This document shows positions 16,500 to 18,211 of a DNA stretch of 18,211 nt, in pieces. Both the position numbers and the translations under genes were made by a program. The notes beneath the pieces are model-generated. The model was given only the letters and a program-made list of their open reading frames with translations, did no database searches and was not told where the DNA came from. The stretch covers positions 1 to 18,211 of the forward strand of contig CANQES010000019.1 of NCBI GenBank assembly GCA_947595555.1, in the 5' to 3' direction. The stretch is from an uncultured Clostridia bacterium (lineage in GTDB: Bacteria > Bacillota > Clostridia > TANB77 > CAG-508). Every line of letters begins with the position of its first letter. Positions within the stretch are counted from its first letter, which is position 1.

Positions 16500-16522
16500 T
16501 GTTTTTCACTTTTCCTTTCAAA

Positions 16523-16573
16523 AAAATATAGCTAATATATTTTTATTATACTAGCTATATTTTATATATTCAA
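16523..16573 (-). promoter_or_regulatory. Promoter with overlapping inverted-repeat operator for the polymerase operon
   Basis: On the minus strand TTGAAT (16568-16573), a 17-nt spacer and a perfect TATAAT (16545-16550) form a strong sigma-A promoter. A perfect 12-bp inverted repeat, AAAATATAGCTA (16523-16534) and TAGCTATATTTT (16552-16563), brackets the -10 box: one arm in the spacer, the other over about +5 to +15. On the minus strand the repeat is also followed by a T-run, so it could double as a weak terminator for the upstream gene. The placement suits a dimeric repressor. Confidence 0.7.
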
Positions 16574-16597
16574 TTGTGTTGGTCATATAATGTACTG

Positions 16598-17581
16598 TTA
16601 CTTTTTAGTTAAATTTTTTTTAAATTTTTCCAAATATTTATCAAAAGATTCTTTGTCTTCTGTGGATGTTTTTCCTTTGTTACTGTACCAAACTAAATGA
16701 TCAAAATCTCTTCTAGTTATTATTTTTTCCTCTTTATCTTTTTCACAACCTACTTCTATAATTTTGTCTATAATTTTAGTATATACACTATAAAAATCAG
16801 ATATGCCTTTATTATCCTTTTTAAAAGGCGGATTTTTTAAAAAATTCTCAATTTGCTGATTGTTATCAGGAAAGCTTATTTTTTTTATGTTTTTTATATC
16901 ATCTGTTAGTTCATAACTTTTTATATATAGTGGCAAAGCTTCTGCTATAACGCCATCATATATTGAGTACATATTTTGGTCTTCATTATTTTTATTATTT
17001 TTATTTTCATATAAATACCATGATAGATAATGACAAAATTTTGTTGCAAATGAAAGATTAAACTTTCCTGTTTTATAATCTTTTTTAGCAATTATTTCTA
17101 TTAGAGGTTTATTTTCATCTTCTAACATTGATTTTAGTTCTTTAATAGTTTCTACCTCGTCAGTTATTATTTTATATATTTGCTTTCTTCCTTGAGTTTC
17201 TCCTGTTTCTTCATTTTTTGTTCTGGCATTTAAATGTGTAGAATTAGTTCTATCTATATTATGAATTAATCCTGCAATTAAAATTTTAAAATATTCTGTT
17301 TCTTCATCTTTACATTCTTTTAATTGTTCTACCCACCATTTTGTTGAACCACAAAATGCTTCTGCATCTTTTTTATCGATTAAAGCATTCTCATCTGCTG
17401 ATTTTACAAATTTTTTTAAATATTCTAAAAATTTACTTTCTGGACGAACTCCTTCTTCATCATTTAATGTCAATGCATAGGAAGAATTTTCTTTTATCAT
17501 AGCTTCAACCATTTCAACATTTCTTCGTGTTAGTTTAACTAAGATATCATCATCATCTCTATCTAATTTTAAATTACACAT
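16598..17581 (-). CDS. Unrecognised 327-aa accessory protein
   Basis: No confident family. The first 165 residues are mainly helical and acidic/basic (with GSTKWWVEQLKE near 78-89). The second half carries SFATKFCHYL (177-186), YSIYDGVI (205-212), DFYSVYTKIIDKII (262-275) and RRDFDHLVWYSNKGK (290-304). From memory, the succession F-x-TK-x-x-H, then (F/Y)-x-IYD, then D-x-x-LW marks a group of helical proteins sometimes found in defence and mobile-element loci; I do not know their activity. No membrane segment or signal peptide is seen. AAGGAG is spaced well before ATG 17581, and the gene begins 15 nt after the WYL gene, so these two form a transcription unit upstream of the internal promoter. 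Confidence 0.65.
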   Translation of the reverse strand: MCNLKLDRDDDDILVKLTRRNVEMVEAMIKENSSYALTLNDEEGVRPESKFLEYLKKFVKSADENALIDKKDAEAFCGSTKWWVEQLKECKDEETEYFKILIAGLIHNIDRTNSTHLNARTKNEETGETQGRKQIYKIITDEVETIKELKSMLEDENKPLIEIIAKKDYKTGKFNLSFATKFCHYLSWYLYENKNNKNNEDQNMYSIYDGVIAEALPLYIKSYELTDDIKNIKKISFPDNNQQIENFLKNPPFKKDNKGISDFYSVYTKIIDKIIEVGCEKDKEEKIITRRDFDHLVWYSNKGKTSTEDKESFDKYLEKFKKNLTKK

Positions 17582-17596
17582 AATGTCTCTCCTTTA

Positions 17597-18211
17597 CTAT
17601 TTTTTATATCTTTTTACTGCATCTTCTAGTAATGTTTGTATTTCTACTATGAACTCTTTTGGCTTTGTAACTGTTACTACATCTAAATTTCTCATTGCCC
17701 ATAGTTTGAATCCTTGAGGATTTACATATAAATTCATTTTAAATTCGCTTTTATTTATTGGAGTTATTTTTACATTTTTTCCAAATTTTTCTATAACTTC
17801 GCCTAGTAATATCTCATTGCATTTAGCTTCTATCTCTATTTTCTTTCCACTAAAAATTTCAACTGTTGTATCTGTATATTCTTCTATTTCTTTTTCAGTT
17901 TTCTTTATAGTTACTTTTTCATTAGTTTCAGTCAAATTTTTTATTCTATCTAACCTATAATGATAAAACTCACTATTTCCATCTTTTATTCCTAACATAT
18001 AAAATTGTTGGTTATCATATAAAATGGCATATGGAGAAACAACAGGTTTGCTCACAATTTTCTTCTCTATTTTATCTCCTTTTATGTAATATTTCCAATA
18101 TTCAAACTTTATTTTTCTTTTTTTCATAATACTGTTTGAAATATCTTCAATATTTTTTATTACTTCTATATTGCTTGTCTTACCTTTAGGAGAATATACT
18201 TTATAATTTTT
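17597..18211 (-). CDS. WYL-domain transcriptional regulator, 5' end beyond window
   Basis: The visible 204 residues are the C-terminal part of a DeoR/WYL-type regulator. Open reading continues in frame from ATG 18127 through to the window edge (KNYKVYSPKGKTSNIEVI), so the gene starts outside and the expected N-terminal helix-turn-helix is not seen. The WYL domain includes KIKFEYWKYYI, then SPYAILYDNQQFYMLGIKD and YHYRLDRI, with a C-terminal extension (WCX-like) containing NPQGFKLWAMRN and ending in LLEDAVKRYKK. WYL domains sense ligands, often nucleic acid or nucleotides, and control defence and repair loci. It lies upstream of the module on the same strand and is the obvious candidate to bind the operator at 16523-16563. 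Confidence 0.85.
   Translation of the reverse strand, partial: KNYKVYSPKGKTSNIEVIKNIEDISNSIMKKRKIKFEYWKYYIKGDKIEKKIVSKPVVSPYAILYDNQQFYMLGIKDGNSEFYHYRLDRIKNLTETNEKVTIKKTEKEIEEYTDTTVEIFSGKKIEIEAKCNEILLGEVIEKFGKNVKITPINKSEFKMNLYVNPQGFKLWAMRNLDVVTVTKPKEFIVEIQTLLEDAVKRYKK

Noticed and set aside
9291..18211. CRISPR array or retron-type RNA in the accessory region
   Set aside because: No regularly spaced direct repeats, cas genes or reverse transcriptase motif were found; gaps between genes are too short except 16500-16597, which is explained by the promoter and operator.

Overview
The window is AT-rich, low-GC Firmicutes DNA, most likely from an anaerobic Clostridia-type bacterium. Support: a mutS2 and tyrS pair, an ECF sigma factor with a zf-HC2 anti-sigma factor, good AGGAGG ribosome binding sites, sigma-A promoters with 17-nt spacers, a tRNA with encoded CCA, and a polymerase of the PolC type. 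No species can be named from the sequence alone.

Layout. (1) 50-1160: an Rpn/PF04754-type nuclease gene on the minus strand with its promoter and a hairpin after its stop. (2) 1360-1546: a 187-bp element with ~45-nt inverted ends, probably a MITE. (3) 1553-3447: a minus-strand pair, a condensation-fold acyltransferase overlapping a six-helix membrane protein. (4) 3477-7490: plus-strand housekeeping block of a small zinc-ribbon protein, tyrS and mutS2, closed by a perfect terminator shared with the converging tRNA-Leu(UAG). (5) 7747-9290: ECF sigma factor and membrane anti-sigma factor, with an ECF-like promoter in front. (6) 9366-18211: a minus-strand accessory operon that runs off the right edge.

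The accessory operon is the unusual part. In transcription order it holds a WYL-domain regulator (5' end outside the window), an unrecognised 327-aa protein, a promoter with an inverted repeat around its -10 box, an unrecognised 283-aa protein, a DnaB helicase motor domain without the N-terminal domain, a PolC-like polymerase, a free-standing paralogue of that polymerase's tail, a broken CbbX/SpoVK-like AAA+ ATPase, and a 34-codon DnaA Walker A fragment. The polymerase keeps the palm aspartates but has no exonuclease, no zinc module and a PHP domain stripped of metal ligands; its normal C-terminus is replaced by the extra domain. Genes from the helicase to the tail paralogue are tightly packed or overlapping, so they were expressed together.

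My reading (inference) is a compact replisome-derived module of a mobile element or a defence or mutagenesis system, with an intact front half and an eroding 3' end. No integrase, origin or attachment site for it is visible here.
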